From assembly GCF_001678755.1 (NCBI RefSeq), contig NZ_LZDS01000026.1, forward strand, positions 186,001 to 250,000: a DNA stretch of 64,000 nucleotides. Reading direction: 5' to 3'. The notes beneath the pieces were generated by a model. The model was not told the origin of the DNA, ran no database searches, and was given only the letters and a program-made list of their open reading frames with translations. Both the position numbers and the translations under genes were made by a program. Shown here one piece after another: positions 26,530 through 36,589 of this stretch; position 1 is the first letter of the stretch; each line of letters opens with the position of its first letter. This DNA is from Acinetobacter gandensis. GTDB lineage: Bacteria; Pseudomonadota; Gammaproteobacteria; Pseudomonadales; Moraxellaceae.

Positions 26530-27894
26530 ATGTCTACGAGCGTTATTATTCTTGCTGCAGGTAAAGGAACACGTATGCGTTCAAATTTACCCAAAGTATT
26601 ACAACCACTTGCAGGACAACCTTTACTCGGCCATGTCATTCACACTGCAAAAAAACTACAAGCAGCAGAAATAATTACCATCTATGGGCATGGCGGTGAT
26701 CAAGTACAAAAAGCATTTGCCCATGAAAATATAAAATGGGTTGAACAAGCTGAACAATTGGGAACAGGTCACGCAGTGAAAGTAACCCTGCCCGTTTTGG
26801 CTAAAACAGGTGTATCACTGATTTTATCTGGTGATGTTCCATGCATTAGTGAAGATACTTTACAAAAACTACTCAATGCATCTACTCAAACAGGTATTGG
26901 CTTAGTGACCTTAACGGTTGCTGATGCGACAGGTTACGGGCGCATTGTGCGTGAAAATGGTAAGATTCAAGCCATTGTTGAACATAAAGATGCTTCTGAA
27001 GAACAACGTAAAATCAAAGAATTTAATACCGGTATTTATGCAGTGAGCAATGCCAAATTGCATGAATGGCTACCAAAATTGAGCAATAATAATGCGCAAG
27101 GTGAATATTACCTGACCGATATCGTTGCCATGGCGATTGCTGACGGTCTCGAAGTTGCATCTGTAGAACCAGAGCGTGCATTCGAAGTCGAAGGTGTGAA
27201 TGACCGTGTACAATTAGCGGCATTAGAGCGTGAATTTCAAAATTTCCAAGCAAAACAGTTAATGCAACAAGGCGTTCACCTCATCGACCCTGCTCGTTTT
27301 GATTTACGTGGCACATTAAAAGCAGGTCAAGATGTTCGCATTGACATTAATGTGATCATTGAAGGCAATTGTGAGCTCGGTGACAATGTCGAAATCGGTG
27401 CTGGTTGTGTAATAAAAAATACGCAAATTGCCGCAGGCACCAAAGTTCAACCGTATAGTGTATTTGACAGTGCTATTGTGGGTGAAAATACGCAAATTGG
27501 CCCATTCTCACGTTTACGCCCAGGTGCAAAATTAGCTGCAGAAGTACATATTGGTAATTTTGTTGAAGTAAAAAATTCAAGCATTGGCTTAGGCTCTAAA
27601 GCCAATCACTTCACCTACTTAGGTGATGCTGAAGTGGGTGCTGGATCAAATATTGGTGCAGGCACCATTACCTGCAACTATGATGGCGCAAACAAATTTA
27701 AAACCATTATCGGTGACAATGCCTTTATTGGCTCAAACAGCTCATTAGTCGCTCCTGTCACCATTGGTCATGGTGCAACAGTGGGTGCTGGCTCAACCAT
27801 TACACGTGACGTGGCAGACAATAGCCTTGCGGTAGAACGTTCTAAGCAATTTGCCAAAGAAAACTATCAACGTCCCCAAAAATTGAAGAAATAA
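26530..27894 (+). CDS. glmU: Bifunctional GlcN-1-P acetyltransferase / GlcNAc-1-P uridyltransferase
   Basis: Makes UDP-GlcNAc, precursor of peptidoglycan, LPS and the polysaccharide locus nearby. At 454 residues it has the family length. The N-terminal uridyltransferase has [20 protein letters not shown], then GTGHAV and LSGDVPC. From about residue 230 the left-handed beta-helix has hexapeptide repeats with [30 protein letters not shown] and [11 protein letters not shown], carrying the acetyltransferase site. It is 12 bp before glmS, so they are co-expressed. Confidence 0.98.
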   Translation: MSTSVIILAAGKGTRMRSNLPKVLQPLAGQPLLGHVIHTAKKLQAAEIITIYGHGGDQVQKAFAHENIKWVEQAEQLGTGHAVKVTLPVLAKTGVSLILSGDVPCISEDTLQKLLNASTQTGIGLVTLTVADATGYGRIVRENGKIQAIVEHKDASEEQRKIKEFNTGIYAVSNAKLHEWLPKLSNNNAQGEYYLTDIVAMAIADGLEVASVEPERAFEVEGVNDRVQLAALEREFQNFQAKQLMQQGVHLIDPARFDLRGTLKAGQDVRIDINVIIEGNCELGDNVEIGAGCVIKNTQIAAGTKVQPYSVFDSAIVGENTQIGPFSRLRPGAKLAAEVHIGNFVEVKNSSIGLGSKANHFTYLGDAEVGAGSNIGAGTITCNYDGANKFKTIIGDNAFIGSNSSLVAPVTIGHGATVGAGSTITRDVADNSLAVERSKQFAKENYQRPQKLKK

Positions 27895-27906
27895 GAGGAT
27901 AAAATT

Positions 27907-29745
27907 ATGTGTGGTATCGTCGGTGGCGTTGCAGAACGTAGTATTACCAATATTTTAGTAGAAGGTTTAAAACGCCTTGAATACCGTGGTTATGATTCAG
28001 CAGGATTAGCACTGATCAATAAAGGTCACGTCCTTCGCGAACGTCGTGTTGGTAAAGTTGCAAATTTAGAGCAAGCTGTAGAAGAAGCTGACATTACAGG
28101 TTCTGTCGGGATTGCACATACGCGCTGGGCAACCCATGGCAAGCCAACAGAGAATAATGCCCATCCACATATTTCTGGCACAGTTGCTGTTGTTCATAAC
28201 GGTATTATTGAAAACTATCAAGAGCTTAAAGATGATCTTGAAGCTTTAGGCTATGTATTTACCTCACAAACAGATACCGAAGTTGTTGCACATTTAGTCA
28301 ATGATGCCCTAAAAAGTACGCCAAGTTTATTGGAAGCGGTAAAGCAAGTTGTTCCTCAACTCAAAGGCGCTTATGCACTGGGTATCGTACATACCGACCA
28401 TCCTGATGAATTAATCACGGTACGTGAAGGTTCACCACTTGTGATTGGTGTAGGTATTGGTGAAAACTTTATTAGCTCTGACCAATTGGCACTACTTCCA
28501 ATTACCAATCGCTTCATTTACCTTGAAGAAGGTGATATTGCGCGTTTAACCCGTAATACCATTGAAGTATTTGTTGATGGTCAACTCGTGAACCGCCCAA
28601 TTAAAGAGCTAGATGCAACGGTAAGTAACGCATCGAAAGGTGAATACAAGCATTACATGCTCAAAGAAATTTATGAGCAACCTGAAGCGATTAAGCAAAC
28701 GATCTCTCAGGCATTAAATGGCAATGTACTACGTGATGATTTCTTAATCAATGCGACTGATGCTTTTACTAAAATTCAGCAAGTACAAATCATTGCCTGC
28801 GGTACCAGTTACCACGCTGGTATGATTGCCAAATATTGGTTTGAGCAACTCATTGACGTACCTTGCCAAGTTGAAATTGCTAGTGAGTTCCGTTACCGCT
28901 CACCAGTGATTGTGAATAACACCCTGTATGTGTGTATTTCTCAATCTGGTGAAACTGCCGATACGCTTGCTGCACTGCGTGATACACAAAAGCGTGCTGG
29001 CGCTAAGGGTTTAGATATTACCACCATGACCATTTGTAACGTTGCGACGTCTTCAATGGTCCGTGAAACCAACTATAGTTTGTTGACACTTGCAGGCCCT
29101 GAAATTGGTGTCGCTTCAACCAAAGCATTTACTACGCAGCTTGCAGCACTCATGCTTTTAGTTCTAAAAATGGGGCAAATTAAGCAGACCATTTCTGAAA
29201 CTCAAATTGCTGAAATTATTGCAGACTTGTGGCATACGCCTAAGGTGATTTTAGATACGCTGCAAAACAATGCAGAAATTTTGCGTTTATCTGAGCTGTT
29301 TGTTGAAAAAAATCACTGCTTATTCTTAGGCCGTGGTACTGAGTTCCCTATCGCACTTGAAGGTGCTTTAAAACTCAAAGAAATTTCATATATTCATGCA
29401 GAAGGTTATGCTGCCGGTGAACTTAAACATGGTCCATTGGCTTTAGTGGATAACGACATGCCTGTTGTGATTCTAGCACCGAAAGATGACATGCTGGATA
29501 AACTCAAATCAAATATGGAAGAAGTCCAAGCACGTGGCGGTGAGTTATTTGTTTTCGCTGATGAAAATAGTGGGATTAAAGCCAAAGAGCGTCAACACGT
29601 GGTTTATGTGCCAAGCGTGAATGAAATCTTGGCACCGATTGTGTATAGCATTCCAGTACAACTGCTCTCTTATCATGTTGCAGTGCTACGTGGAACAGAT
29701 GTCGATCAGCCACGTAACTTGGCGAAGTCTGTGACGGTGGAATAA
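27907..29745 (+). CDS. glmS: Glutamine-fructose-6-phosphate aminotransferase (isomerising)
   Basis: Forms glucosamine 6-phosphate from fructose 6-phosphate and glutamine, the first committed step to UDP-GlcNAc. The 612 residues begin Met-Cys-Gly-Ile-Val, with Cys2 as the N-terminal nucleophile of the class II amidotransferase; HTRWATHGKPTENNAHPH follows. Two SIS sugar-isomerase domains carry SQSGETADTLAALR and GRGTEFPIALEGALKLKEIS, and the C-terminus ends NLAKSVTVE as expected. No glmS ribozyme is possible in the 12-bp gap upstream. Confidence 0.98.
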   Translation: MCGIVGGVAERSITNILVEGLKRLEYRGYDSAGLALINKGHVLRERRVGKVANLEQAVEEADITGSVGIAHTRWATHGKPTENNAHPHISGTVAVVHNGIIENYQELKDDLEALGYVFTSQTDTEVVAHLVNDALKSTPSLLEAVKQVVPQLKGAYALGIVHTDHPDELITVREGSPLVIGVGIGENFISSDQLALLPITNRFIYLEEGDIARLTRNTIEVFVDGQLVNRPIKELDATVSNASKGEYKHYMLKEIYEQPEAIKQTISQALNGNVLRDDFLINATDAFTKIQQVQIIACGTSYHAGMIAKYWFEQLIDVPCQVEIASEFRYRSPVIVNNTLYVCISQSGETADTLAALRDTQKRAGAKGLDITTMTICNVATSSMVRETNYSLLTLAGPEIGVASTKAFTTQLAALMLLVLKMGQIKQTISETQIAEIIADLWHTPKVILDTLQNNAEILRLSELFVEKNHCLFLGRGTEFPIALEGALKLKEISYIHAEGYAAGELKHGPLALVDNDMPVVILAPKDDMLDKLKSNMEEVQARGGELFVFADENSGIKAKERQHVVYVPSVNEILAPIVYSIPVQLLSYHVAVLRGTDVDQPRNLAKSVTVE

Positions 29746-29762
29746 TTTGAGGGTATTAAAAA

Positions 29763-29778
29763 GGGCGCTTAAGCGCCC
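29763..29778. terminator. Bidirectional terminator after glmS
   Basis: The palindrome GGGCGCTTAAGCGCCC with A-run before and T-run after. It separates the glmUS operon from the convergent polysaccharide locus. Confidence 0.88.
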
Positions 29779-29814
29779 TTTTTATTCAGTTTTATTTTTC
29801 AAAGAATAATGATA

Positions 29815-31689
29815 TTAGTTCACTTTTATTTCTTTGCCACGGATATAACCATCTACATGCAATTCTAATTGCTCAATAGCCCACTCAACATCACTCTCAA
29901 TTGCTGTAAGCCCTGAAATTCGCTCAAAAATAGGCAATAACTGTTCTAAAGGATAATGTTTTTCAAATGAGCGGAGAATACGACTATGATCAGTCACTTG
30001 AGTATCTTCCTGATCAATCAATAGCTCTTCATACAATTTCTCACCAGGACGTAGTCCAGAATAGCGAATTGCTATATCGCCAATATCTGTTCCTTCTTCA
30101 CGAACTTTTAAACCACTTAAAGCGATCATTTGACGTGCTAAATCCTGAATTCGAACAGGTTCTCCCATATCTAACAAAAATACATCACCACCTGTGCCGA
30201 GAGCTCCAGCCTGAATAACCAATTGTGATGCTTCGGGTATTGTCATGAAGTAACGTGTGACATCAGGATGTGTAACGGTAATTGGTCCACCTTTGGCAAT
30301 TTGCTGTTTAAACAAAGGTACAACCGAACCTGAAGAACCTAGAACATTACCAAAACGCACAATACTAATTTGTGTTTGATTTTGCGCCTCAGCCATTGCT
30401 TGGCAATATAGCTCTGCCATTCGCTTCGAAGCACCCATCACATTGGTTGGGCGAACTGCTTTATCAGTTGAAATCAATACAAAGGTTTCCACGCCTTTTT
30501 TAACAGCTGCATTTACACTAAATGCAGTCCCTACAGAGTTATTTTTCAAACCTGCTAATGGATTACACTCTACAAGTGGAACATGTTTATAGGCCGCTGC
30601 ATGGTAAACCGTTTGCACGCGGTATTGTTCAATGACTCGCTCAAGTTTAGCTTCATCTAATACTGTTCCTAAAATTGGAATAATTTCAATATTACAATTC
30701 AGACGTAGCTCTTTATCAATGCTATATAGTGCAAACTCAGTGAGTTCAAATATTACTAATTTCTGTGGATGGTTTTTAATAATTTGCCGACATAACTCTG
30801 ACCCAATTGAGCCTCCTGCTCCTGTTACCATCACCACTTTATTATGAATATTTTTAGCGAGCAGCTCAGGAATTGGTGGTACTGGATCGCGACCTAATAA
30901 ATCAATAATATCGACTTCACGAATATCTGAAATTTGGATATCACCATCTACAAGCTTAGTTAAGCCAGGAATTTCAGTAATTTTGATATGAGCAGGTTCT
31001 AAAAATTGAACAATTTCACTTTTACGTGTACGTCCAACTGAAGGAAGCGCAATTAATATCTCATCTATTTTTTCATTATTGAGATGTTTAAGTCCTTGAT
31101 CAGCATTATAAACTTTTAATCCACCAATAATTTGCCCTGTAAGTGACTCATCATCATCGATAAAAAATAATGGAAAATGCTCATCAGAACGATTTAACAT
31201 AGCCGCAATTTGTTGACCTGCGTAACCTGCACCATAAATCACAATTTTTCTTTTGGGCATATTCGTCTGTAAACTCGCTCTCACAATAAAACGAATTGCG
31301 CTACGACTAAACCACACCCAAGCAAACATTAAAAAACCAAACATCAACGGAATTGAAGTTGGTATAAATGCATGACTACAATACGCTAAAGCATATAAAC
31401 CTAAGATTGTTAATCCTGTAGCAATTGCTAAACGCGTAAAAAAAACTTCGTTAAATGTACGAACAATAAAATGATAAAGTCCACAAATGAGTGACATAGC
31501 TACAGCAAGAGTACTTACCCAAAGTGAGCCGTATGCGATATTAGGAACAACTTCAGCACCTAAATTAAATTCACGTAACGCATAACAAAACCAAATGAGA
31601 ACTGGAAACGCTAAAAAATCTAAAATTACTAAAAATAATTGTTTGGCGTATCGAGGAGAATTCACCAAGGGCATAATGACTGATTTCAC
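29815..31689 (-). CDS. gdr: UDP-GlcNAc 4,6-dehydratase, membrane type (PglF/WbpM/WeeK-like)
   Basis: Converts UDP-GlcNAc to the 4-keto-6-deoxy sugar, first step to UDP-QuiNAc4NAc (bacillosamine). The 624 residues have four or five N-terminal membrane helices, a CoA-binding-like Rossmann domain (IYGAGYAGQQIA), then the extended SDR domain (VTGAGGSIGSELC). The catalytic segment ISTDKAVRPTNVMGASK has Met in place of Tyr, which is normal for this subfamily. It is the last gene of the minus-strand locus and has a 127-bp gap before it, so it may have its own promoter. It is followed by the glmS terminator. Confidence 0.93.
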   Translation of the reverse strand: MKSVIMPLVNSPRYAKQLFLVILDFLAFPVLIWFCYALREFNLGAEVVPNIAYGSLWVSTLAVAMSLICGLYHFIVRTFNEVFFTRLAIATGLTILGLYALAYCSHAFIPTSIPLMFGFLMFAWVWFSRSAIRFIVRASLQTNMPKRKIVIYGAGYAGQQIAAMLNRSDEHFPLFFIDDDESLTGQIIGGLKVYNADQGLKHLNNEKIDEILIALPSVGRTRKSEIVQFLEPAHIKITEIPGLTKLVDGDIQISDIREVDIIDLLGRDPVPPIPELLAKNIHNKVVMVTGAGGSIGSELCRQIIKNHPQKLVIFELTEFALYSIDKELRLNCNIEIIPILGTVLDEAKLERVIEQYRVQTVYHAAAYKHVPLVECNPLAGLKNNSVGTAFSVNAAVKKGVETFVLISTDKAVRPTNVMGASKRMAELYCQAMAEAQNQTQISIVRFGNVLGSSGSVVPLFKQQIAKGGPITVTHPDVTRYFMTIPEASQLVIQAGALGTGGDVFLLDMGEPVRIQDLARQMIALSGLKVREEGTDIGDIAIRYSGLRPGEKLYEELLIDQEDTQVTDHSRILRSFEKHYPLEQLLPIFERISGLTAIESDVEWAIEQLELHVDGYIRGKEIKVN

Positions 31690-31816
31690 AGGATTAGTCT
31701 TCTCTATGCTATTTATATAATTGAACTAAAAATGTTTTTAGTCGATCTAGCATTTTTAAACAAATGTAAAAATGTAAGCGAGTTCAATTACTGAGACTCG
31801 CCACACAGAAAATGAA

Positions 31817-32986
31817 TTAAATTTTTGAAAGTACACTTTGAATTGCGTGAATTGTTGTACTTAAACTACTTTCACTTAAGGTTGGATGCACAATAAACAT
31901 CAGACTAGTTTCTCCAAGTTTTTGTGCATTTGCTAAACGCTGTTCAGGGCGCCAAGGCGTTTCATCAAAAGCATGTTCTAAGTAAACTTCAGAGCATGAA
32001 CCGCTAAAACATGGGACACCTTGTACCGTGATTTCATTCATAATGCGATCACGTGACCAACCTTCTGGTAAATGCTCTGCATTCACTTGCACATAACATT
32101 TATATGCTGCATGTACATATTCCTCACTTGGTTGTGAGACAGTAATATATGGTGTTTCAGCAAAGGCTGCATAGATTTTCTGCATATTTTCGTTACGGAC
32201 CTTGGTCCATTCAGCCATTTTTTTCAACTGAATACGCCCAATGACTGCTTGCATTTCCATCATGCGCCAGTTGGTGCCAAACGAATCATGTAACCAGCGG
32301 AAACCTGGCGGGTGTTGTTTGTTATAAATACTGTCGAAGTTTTTACCATGGTCTTTATAAGACCACATTTTTTTCCATAACGCTTCATCATTGGTGGTGA
32401 CCATACCGCCTTCACCGCCAGTGGTCATGATTTTATCCTGACAGAAAGACCATGCACCAATATGACCAATTGAACCCGCAGATTTACCTTTATATTTTGC
32501 ACCGTGTGCCTGTGCACAGTCTTCAATAACATAAATGCCTTTATCGTGCGCTAGCTGCATGATTGGATCCATATCACACATCCAACCCGCCAAATGCACA
32601 CAAATAATAGCTTTAGTATTTGGTGTTAAAACAGCTTCAATCGTACGCGCAGATATATTTTGTGAATCTAACTCTACATCTGCAAATATAGGGTTTGCAC
32701 CAGCCGTCACTATGGAACTTGCAGAAGCGAGAAACGTACGTGAAGTCACAATCACGTCATCCCCTGCCCCAATACCTAAGGCTTTTAGTGCAACATCGAG
32801 TGCAACCGTACCGTTTGCCAAAGCTACGGCATATTGAGTTTCTGCAAAAGCGGCAAATTCTTTTTCAAATTCACGGCATTCTTGACCCGTCCAATAGTTT
32901 ACTTTATTTGACAGTAAAACTTTTGATACAGCATCTGCCTCTTCTTGCGTAAAGCTTGGCCACGGTTCAAATGCAGTGTTTAACAT
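31817..32986 (-). CDS. qhbA: DegT/DnrJ/EryC1 aminotransferase (PglE/WeeJ-like)
   Basis: PLP-dependent transaminase that would add the 4-amino group to the 4-keto sugar made by the dehydratase. The 389 residues show ALANGTVALDVALKALGIG, the PLP-Asp region (YVIEDCAQAHGAKYKGK) and the Schiff-base Lys in SFCQDKIMTTGGEGGMV, with GTNWRMMEMQAVIG after it. It lies between the dehydratase and the acetyltransferase genes, forming the three-enzyme bacillosamine set. The sugar specificity is inferred from this grouping. Confidence 0.9.
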   Translation of the reverse strand: MLNTAFEPWPSFTQEEADAVSKVLLSNKVNYWTGQECREFEKEFAAFAETQYAVALANGTVALDVALKALGIGAGDDVIVTSRTFLASASSIVTAGANPIFADVELDSQNISARTIEAVLTPNTKAIICVHLAGWMCDMDPIMQLAHDKGIYVIEDCAQAHGAKYKGKSAGSIGHIGAWSFCQDKIMTTGGEGGMVTTNDEALWKKMWSYKDHGKNFDSIYNKQHPPGFRWLHDSFGTNWRMMEMQAVIGRIQLKKMAEWTKVRNENMQKIYAAFAETPYITVSQPSEEYVHAAYKCYVQVNAEHLPEGWSRDRIMNEITVQGVPCFSGSCSEVYLEHAFDETPWRPEQRLANAQKLGETSLMFIVHPTLSESSLSTTIHAIQSVLSKI

Positions 32987-33018
32987 ATCTCTTTCCTAAA
33001 TTGATTTTTTAAAAATCT

Positions 33019-33678
33019 TTATTTCTTCTCTAAAATTCGGGCTGGATTACCTACAACAGTAACACCTGCGGGAACACTTTTAGTCACGACTGCCCCCATA
33101 CCAACCACAGCACCTTTACCAATCACTAATGGTTTGTCTGGGGTACCTTGTTTGATCACCGCACCAGTACCAATATAGGCATGATCTTCAATGTGAATAT
33201 TGCCATTGCATTTTACACCTGGTGCAAATGTGACATAGTCACCAATAATGCAGTCATGTTCGACGTAACTGTATAAATTTGCGTGAAAACATTTACCGAT
33301 TTGAATATTTGACGTTACTGTTACAAATGGGCTTAATGCTGCACCTGCGGCAATAATAGCCCCATCCATAATAATAGTATTATTCGCTTGAACCGACCAA
33401 AGTTCAATTTCATCTTGATCGAGTTTATTTGCCAATTTTTCACGCACTTTGCTATTTGCGATCGCAATTAAAACTGATTTCCGAGAACTCTTTAAGACCT
33501 TGAACATTTCGTAGCTAATTGCTTGATGTCCATTAATTACAGTCGGTTCCGCTAGATTGTCATCTATAAAATAGATGTCAGCCTGAATACCTGTACGCGC
33601 TAAATGCTCTCTTGCAACAGGCATAAGGCTTCGGCCGCAGCCAGAAGCGCCATAAATCGCATACAGCGTTTCAGTCAT
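33019..33678 (-). CDS. qhbB: Sugar O/N-acetyltransferase, PglD/NeuD family (WeeI-like)
   Basis: A protein of 219 residues. A Rossmann-like N-terminal domain (YGASGCGRSLMPVAREH) for UDP-sugar binding is followed by a left-handed beta-helix from about residue 100 with the catalytic His in SYVEHDCIIGDYVTFAPG and hexapeptides GTGAVIKQGTPDKPLVIGKG and VGMGAVVTKSV. It would acetylate, or in some strains 3-hydroxybutyrylate, the C4 amine to give QuiNAc4NAc-type sugar. It overlaps the initiating transferase gene by 8 bp. Confidence 0.9.
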   Translation of the reverse strand: MTETLYAIYGASGCGRSLMPVAREHLARTGIQADIYFIDDNLAEPTVINGHQAISYEMFKVLKSSRKSVLIAIANSKVREKLANKLDQDEIELWSVQANNTIIMDGAIIAAGAALSPFVTVTSNIQIGKCFHANLYSYVEHDCIIGDYVTFAPGVKCNGNIHIEDHAYIGTGAVIKQGTPDKPLVIGKGAVVGMGAVVTKSVPAGVTVVGNPARILEKK

Positions 33679-34282
33679 GATGTTGCTCCGGTTTAGTGCC
33701 TGTGAACTTTGTCATGGTCGCTTCACCTTCTGCACTAATGTCATCTTTAGCAATAACCTTTTGCACAGTTTTCAACATGATTTTAAAGTCCAATACGGTT
33801 GACTGGTTTTCGACATACCATGTGTCCAGCTTGAATTTTTCTTCCCAGCTAATGGCATTACGACCATTTACTTGTGCATGACCTGTCATACCTGGGCGAA
33901 CATCATGGCGCTTTGCTTGCTCTGCATTATAGAGAGGTAAATATTCCATAAGTAATGGACGTGGGCCAACCACACTCATATCACCTTTTATGACATTCCA
34001 AAGCTCAGGCATTTCATCCAAGCTCGTTGAACGTAGCATTTTGCCAAATTGCGTCAAGCGCTCACTGTCTGGCAACGGATTGCCTTGTGAGTCTACAGCA
34101 TCTTTCATGGTACGGAACTTGATCATTTCAAAGGGCTTGCCATGTAAACCGGGACGCACCTGGCGAAACAAGACCGGAGAGCCCAGATTTTTTTTCACTT
34201 TGTAAGCCACAAAGGCATAAAGTGGTGAAAGCAGGATCAGGGCGATGGAGGCGATGATAATATCGAGAAGGCGTTTAATCAT
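33671..34282 (-). CDS. itrB: Initiating sugar-1-phosphate transferase (PglC/ItrB-like)
   Basis: Transfers the first sugar phosphate, probably QuiNAc4NAc-1-P, to undecaprenyl phosphate at the inner membrane. From ATG 34282 it has about 203 residues: one re-entrant N-terminal hydrophobic helix, then the monotopic phosphoglycosyltransferase core with KFRTMKDA, SLDEMPELWNVIKGDMSVVGPRPLL (catalytic Asp-Glu pair) and RPGMTGHAQVNGRN. The size is that of the short PglC group, not the WbaP type with five helices. The frame extends to 34306, overlapping the glycosyltransferase gene. Confidence 0.92.
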   Translation of the reverse strand: MIKRLLDIIIASIALILLSPLYAFVAYKVKKNLGSPVLFRQVRPGLHGKPFEMIKFRTMKDAVDSQGNPLPDSERLTQFGKMLRSTSLDEMPELWNVIKGDMSVVGPRPLLMEYLPLYNAEQAKRHDVRPGMTGHAQVNGRNAISWEEKFKLDTWYVENQSTVLDFKIMLKTVQKVIAKDDISAEGEATMTKFTGTKPEQHHD

Positions 34283-35504
34283 TAAACTTTCCTTGTTTTC
34301 TTGCACCCTCTATTAAAATGGCTTCTAATTTTTTTGCCAACATATCTCTTGAGAAATCATTTAAAGCAAGAGATTTTGCATTTCTACATGCTTGATTATA
34401 TTTTTCTTTATTGTTTAAAAAATTTTCTACATCATCAATCGTTTCTTTGATTGATTTCCCCCAAGCTACGAGACCACATTGATTATTTTCAATAATATCT
34501 TTTTGCCATCCACCATAATTAATTAATATAGGTTTTGAAGCAGCAAGAGCATCGAAAAATTTATTTGCAGAATTAGCTTGGATAGCTGGAATATTTATTG
34601 CAAAACTAGAAGCCATAGCAGCATATTTTAAAAAATAAGGGATCTCTGTTTTAGGAACCTGTTTACGAATATATAAAGTTTGATTTAATACATCTTCATT
34701 TATAGCTCTTTTATAAACTTTATCGAACTCCAATCCATCTCCTATTAACAAAATACTAATACTCGATTGGCGGTTTTTTAATTCTTTAGCTAGATCAACA
34801 GCGATACCCACATCATTAACTATACCAAATGTACCGGTATATATGATTAGATCTCCTTCAGGGAGCCATGCGTTATGGGACTTAAAAATTTCAAAATCAT
34901 TAGATTGCACTTCAAATAGATCGTTATCACAACTATTTGGTATGATTGACACCTGATTTTCAGGATAACCAGTTGCAATTACTCCTTCTTTCATACCTGG
35001 AGATAAAGCTACTATATGGGCAGAATTTTTATAAGCCCATTTTTCCAATTTTTTGGCTAAGAATATTTGATACGGCTTTTTTAAAATTCCCATAGCGATA
35101 GGTACTTCAGGCCATAAATCTCGGACTTCAAAAATCATCGGAATTTTTTGTTTACGTGCACCAAGAACACCGGGTATGGCAATAGTTAAAGGCGTACTTG
35201 TTGCGAAAACTATATCAGCAGGAATAGTCGCTATTTTTTGCATAGAAGCATAAGCAAAGCGTAAAAATGCCTGAATCCGCTGTTTATAAGACATTTTATT
35301 ACTATATGGATTAGGAAACCAATGGACCTTTATTCCATCAATTTCTTCATTAAACCAATCTAGATGATTTGTCTCCTGAACCCAAGAGGTTATCATATGA
35401 ACCTCATGACCAGCGGCAACTAAACGCTTAGCCATTTCATAAGAACGTGTGCCACCAGACATTTGAGGAGTATTAAAATATTGATGTAAGTAAATAATTT
35501 TCAT
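34275..35504 (-). CDS. Glycosyltransferase family 4 (WbuB-like)
   Basis: A GT-B glycosyltransferase of 409 residues. The N-terminus (YLHQYFNTPQMSGGTRSYEMAKRLVAAGHEVHMIT) and VRDLWPEVPIAMGI are typical of WbuB-type enzymes that add an N-acetylated deoxysugar or uronic acid to the lipid-linked first sugar. The C-terminal half has IIPNSCDND, the nucleotide-binding YTGTFGIVNDV, and an E-x7-like region around ANSANKFFDALAASKPILI. Acts at the cytoplasmic face. Start overlaps the stop of the upstream glycosyltransferase by 4 bp (ATGA), indicating translational coupling. Confidence 0.9.
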   Translation of the reverse strand: MKIIYLHQYFNTPQMSGGTRSYEMAKRLVAAGHEVHMITSWVQETNHLDWFNEEIDGIKVHWFPNPYSNKMSYKQRIQAFLRFAYASMQKIATIPADIVFATSTPLTIAIPGVLGARKQKIPMIFEVRDLWPEVPIAMGILKKPYQIFLAKKLEKWAYKNSAHIVALSPGMKEGVIATGYPENQVSIIPNSCDNDLFEVQSNDFEIFKSHNAWLPEGDLIIYTGTFGIVNDVGIAVDLAKELKNRQSSISILLIGDGLEFDKVYKRAINEDVLNQTLYIRKQVPKTEIPYFLKYAAMASSFAINIPAIQANSANKFFDALAASKPILINYGGWQKDIIENNQCGLVAWGKSIKETIDDVENFLNNKEKYNQACRNAKSLALNDFSRDMLAKKLEAILIEGARKQGKFND

Positions 35505-36589
35505 AATAAATCTAGAATAACATTAAGCTCTTGTTTAGAAATCTCTTGAATATTAAATTTTTCTAATAAAAAATTTCGATTTGATTCTTTATTGACAAAA
35601 AAATCTTCGTTTGAAATAATTTTTTGAAACATTAATTCAGGATTTTCATTACTAATAAAATAAGCTTGATTATACTTGCCAAGCATTTCATAACAAATAG
35701 GGATATCTGAAGTAATTATTGGCATACCATAAGTAGCCAATTCACACATCATAACTCCTTGAGAATCTAATCTAGTAGGCATTAAGGCAACCTTAGCTTC
35801 ATTCAATTTGTCAAGTAATTGATTTGGCTTGTAAAACCTATCATCCCAATCAATATTATCTAATTTAGGATTATGTTTAAAAAAATCGCCCTTACCAATT
35901 ATTTTAAATTTAAATTCAGGATATTTTTTAGCTAATCTATACACCACATCCATACAATACTTGGAGCCATCTAATGGTCTTATAGTAATAAAATCATATA
36001 TTTTTTTACTTTCTTTATCATAAGTATTTACTGAAAAAATTTCATTAATTGGATTATGAATAATAAAAGTTTTAGACAAGTACTGAAGTTTTAAATTTTT
36101 TAATGCTTCATCTTTCATCCAGTTACTAACGAATACGAACTTAAAACTACTACTGCGAATAAAAAAATTTGAAATTATATTAAGCTTAAAATAATCATAT
36201 ATTATTCTTAATAACTTATTTTTTTCTTTATCCCAACTATAAGGCTTAGGATAGTATTTATTTACTTTTAAAACTTCATGACCATGAATAAAAAAAGTCA
36301 CATTTTCAATTTTATTTTTTTTTAAAAATCTAACATGATTTTTCAAATTTGGCGCATGCGAAACAAAGGAATCAAATTTATGAAGACCTATTTCTTTAAT
36401 TTCTTTCTCAGAATAAACTTGAATACCATCCCATACATATGATTTTTTGGCTTTAAATGAAAGTATTGAAATTTTAAGATCAACATTCTCATTTAAATAA
36501 AGCTTATTTCTAGTATGTACATAAGCCATAGGATAGGCATTAATTTCACTTGGATAATCTTCAACGATAACTAGAATATGCTTAGACAT
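35501..36589 (-). CDS. Glycosyltransferase, GT-B fold (family 4-like)
   Basis: From ATG 36589 (MSKHILV) about 362 residues. The upstream stretch to 36634 lies inside wzy and is discarded; AAAGGTG sits about 11 bases before ATG 36589. The C-terminal domain has RPLDGSKYCMDVVYRLAKKYPEFKFKIIGKGDF and the donor-binding LMPTRLDSQGVMMCELATYGMPIITSD, a clear GT4-type motif. The N-terminal half is poorly conserved, as usual for acceptor domains. Very AT-rich, like wzy and amj upstream. It probably adds the second or third sugar of the repeat unit; the sugar is unknown. Confidence 0.85.
   Translation of the reverse strand: MSKHILVIVEDYPSEINAYPMAYVHTRNKLYLNENVDLKISILSFKAKKSYVWDGIQVYSEKEIKEIGLHKFDSFVSHAPNLKNHVRFLKKNKIENVTFFIHGHEVLKVNKYYPKPYSWDKEKNKLLRIIYDYFKLNIISNFFIRSSSFKFVFVSNWMKDEALKNLKLQYLSKTFIIHNPINEIFSVNTYDKESKKIYDFITIRPLDGSKYCMDVVYRLAKKYPEFKFKIIGKGDFFKHNPKLDNIDWDDRFYKPNQLLDKLNEAKVALMPTRLDSQGVMMCELATYGMPIITSDIPICYEMLGKYNQAYFISNENPELMFQKIISNEDFFVNKESNRNFLLEKFNIQEISKQELNVILDLL

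Noticed and set aside
27895..27906. glmS ribozyme
   Set aside because: Only 12 bp lie between glmU and glmS; the ribozyme needs about 150 bases and is typical of Gram-positive bacteria.
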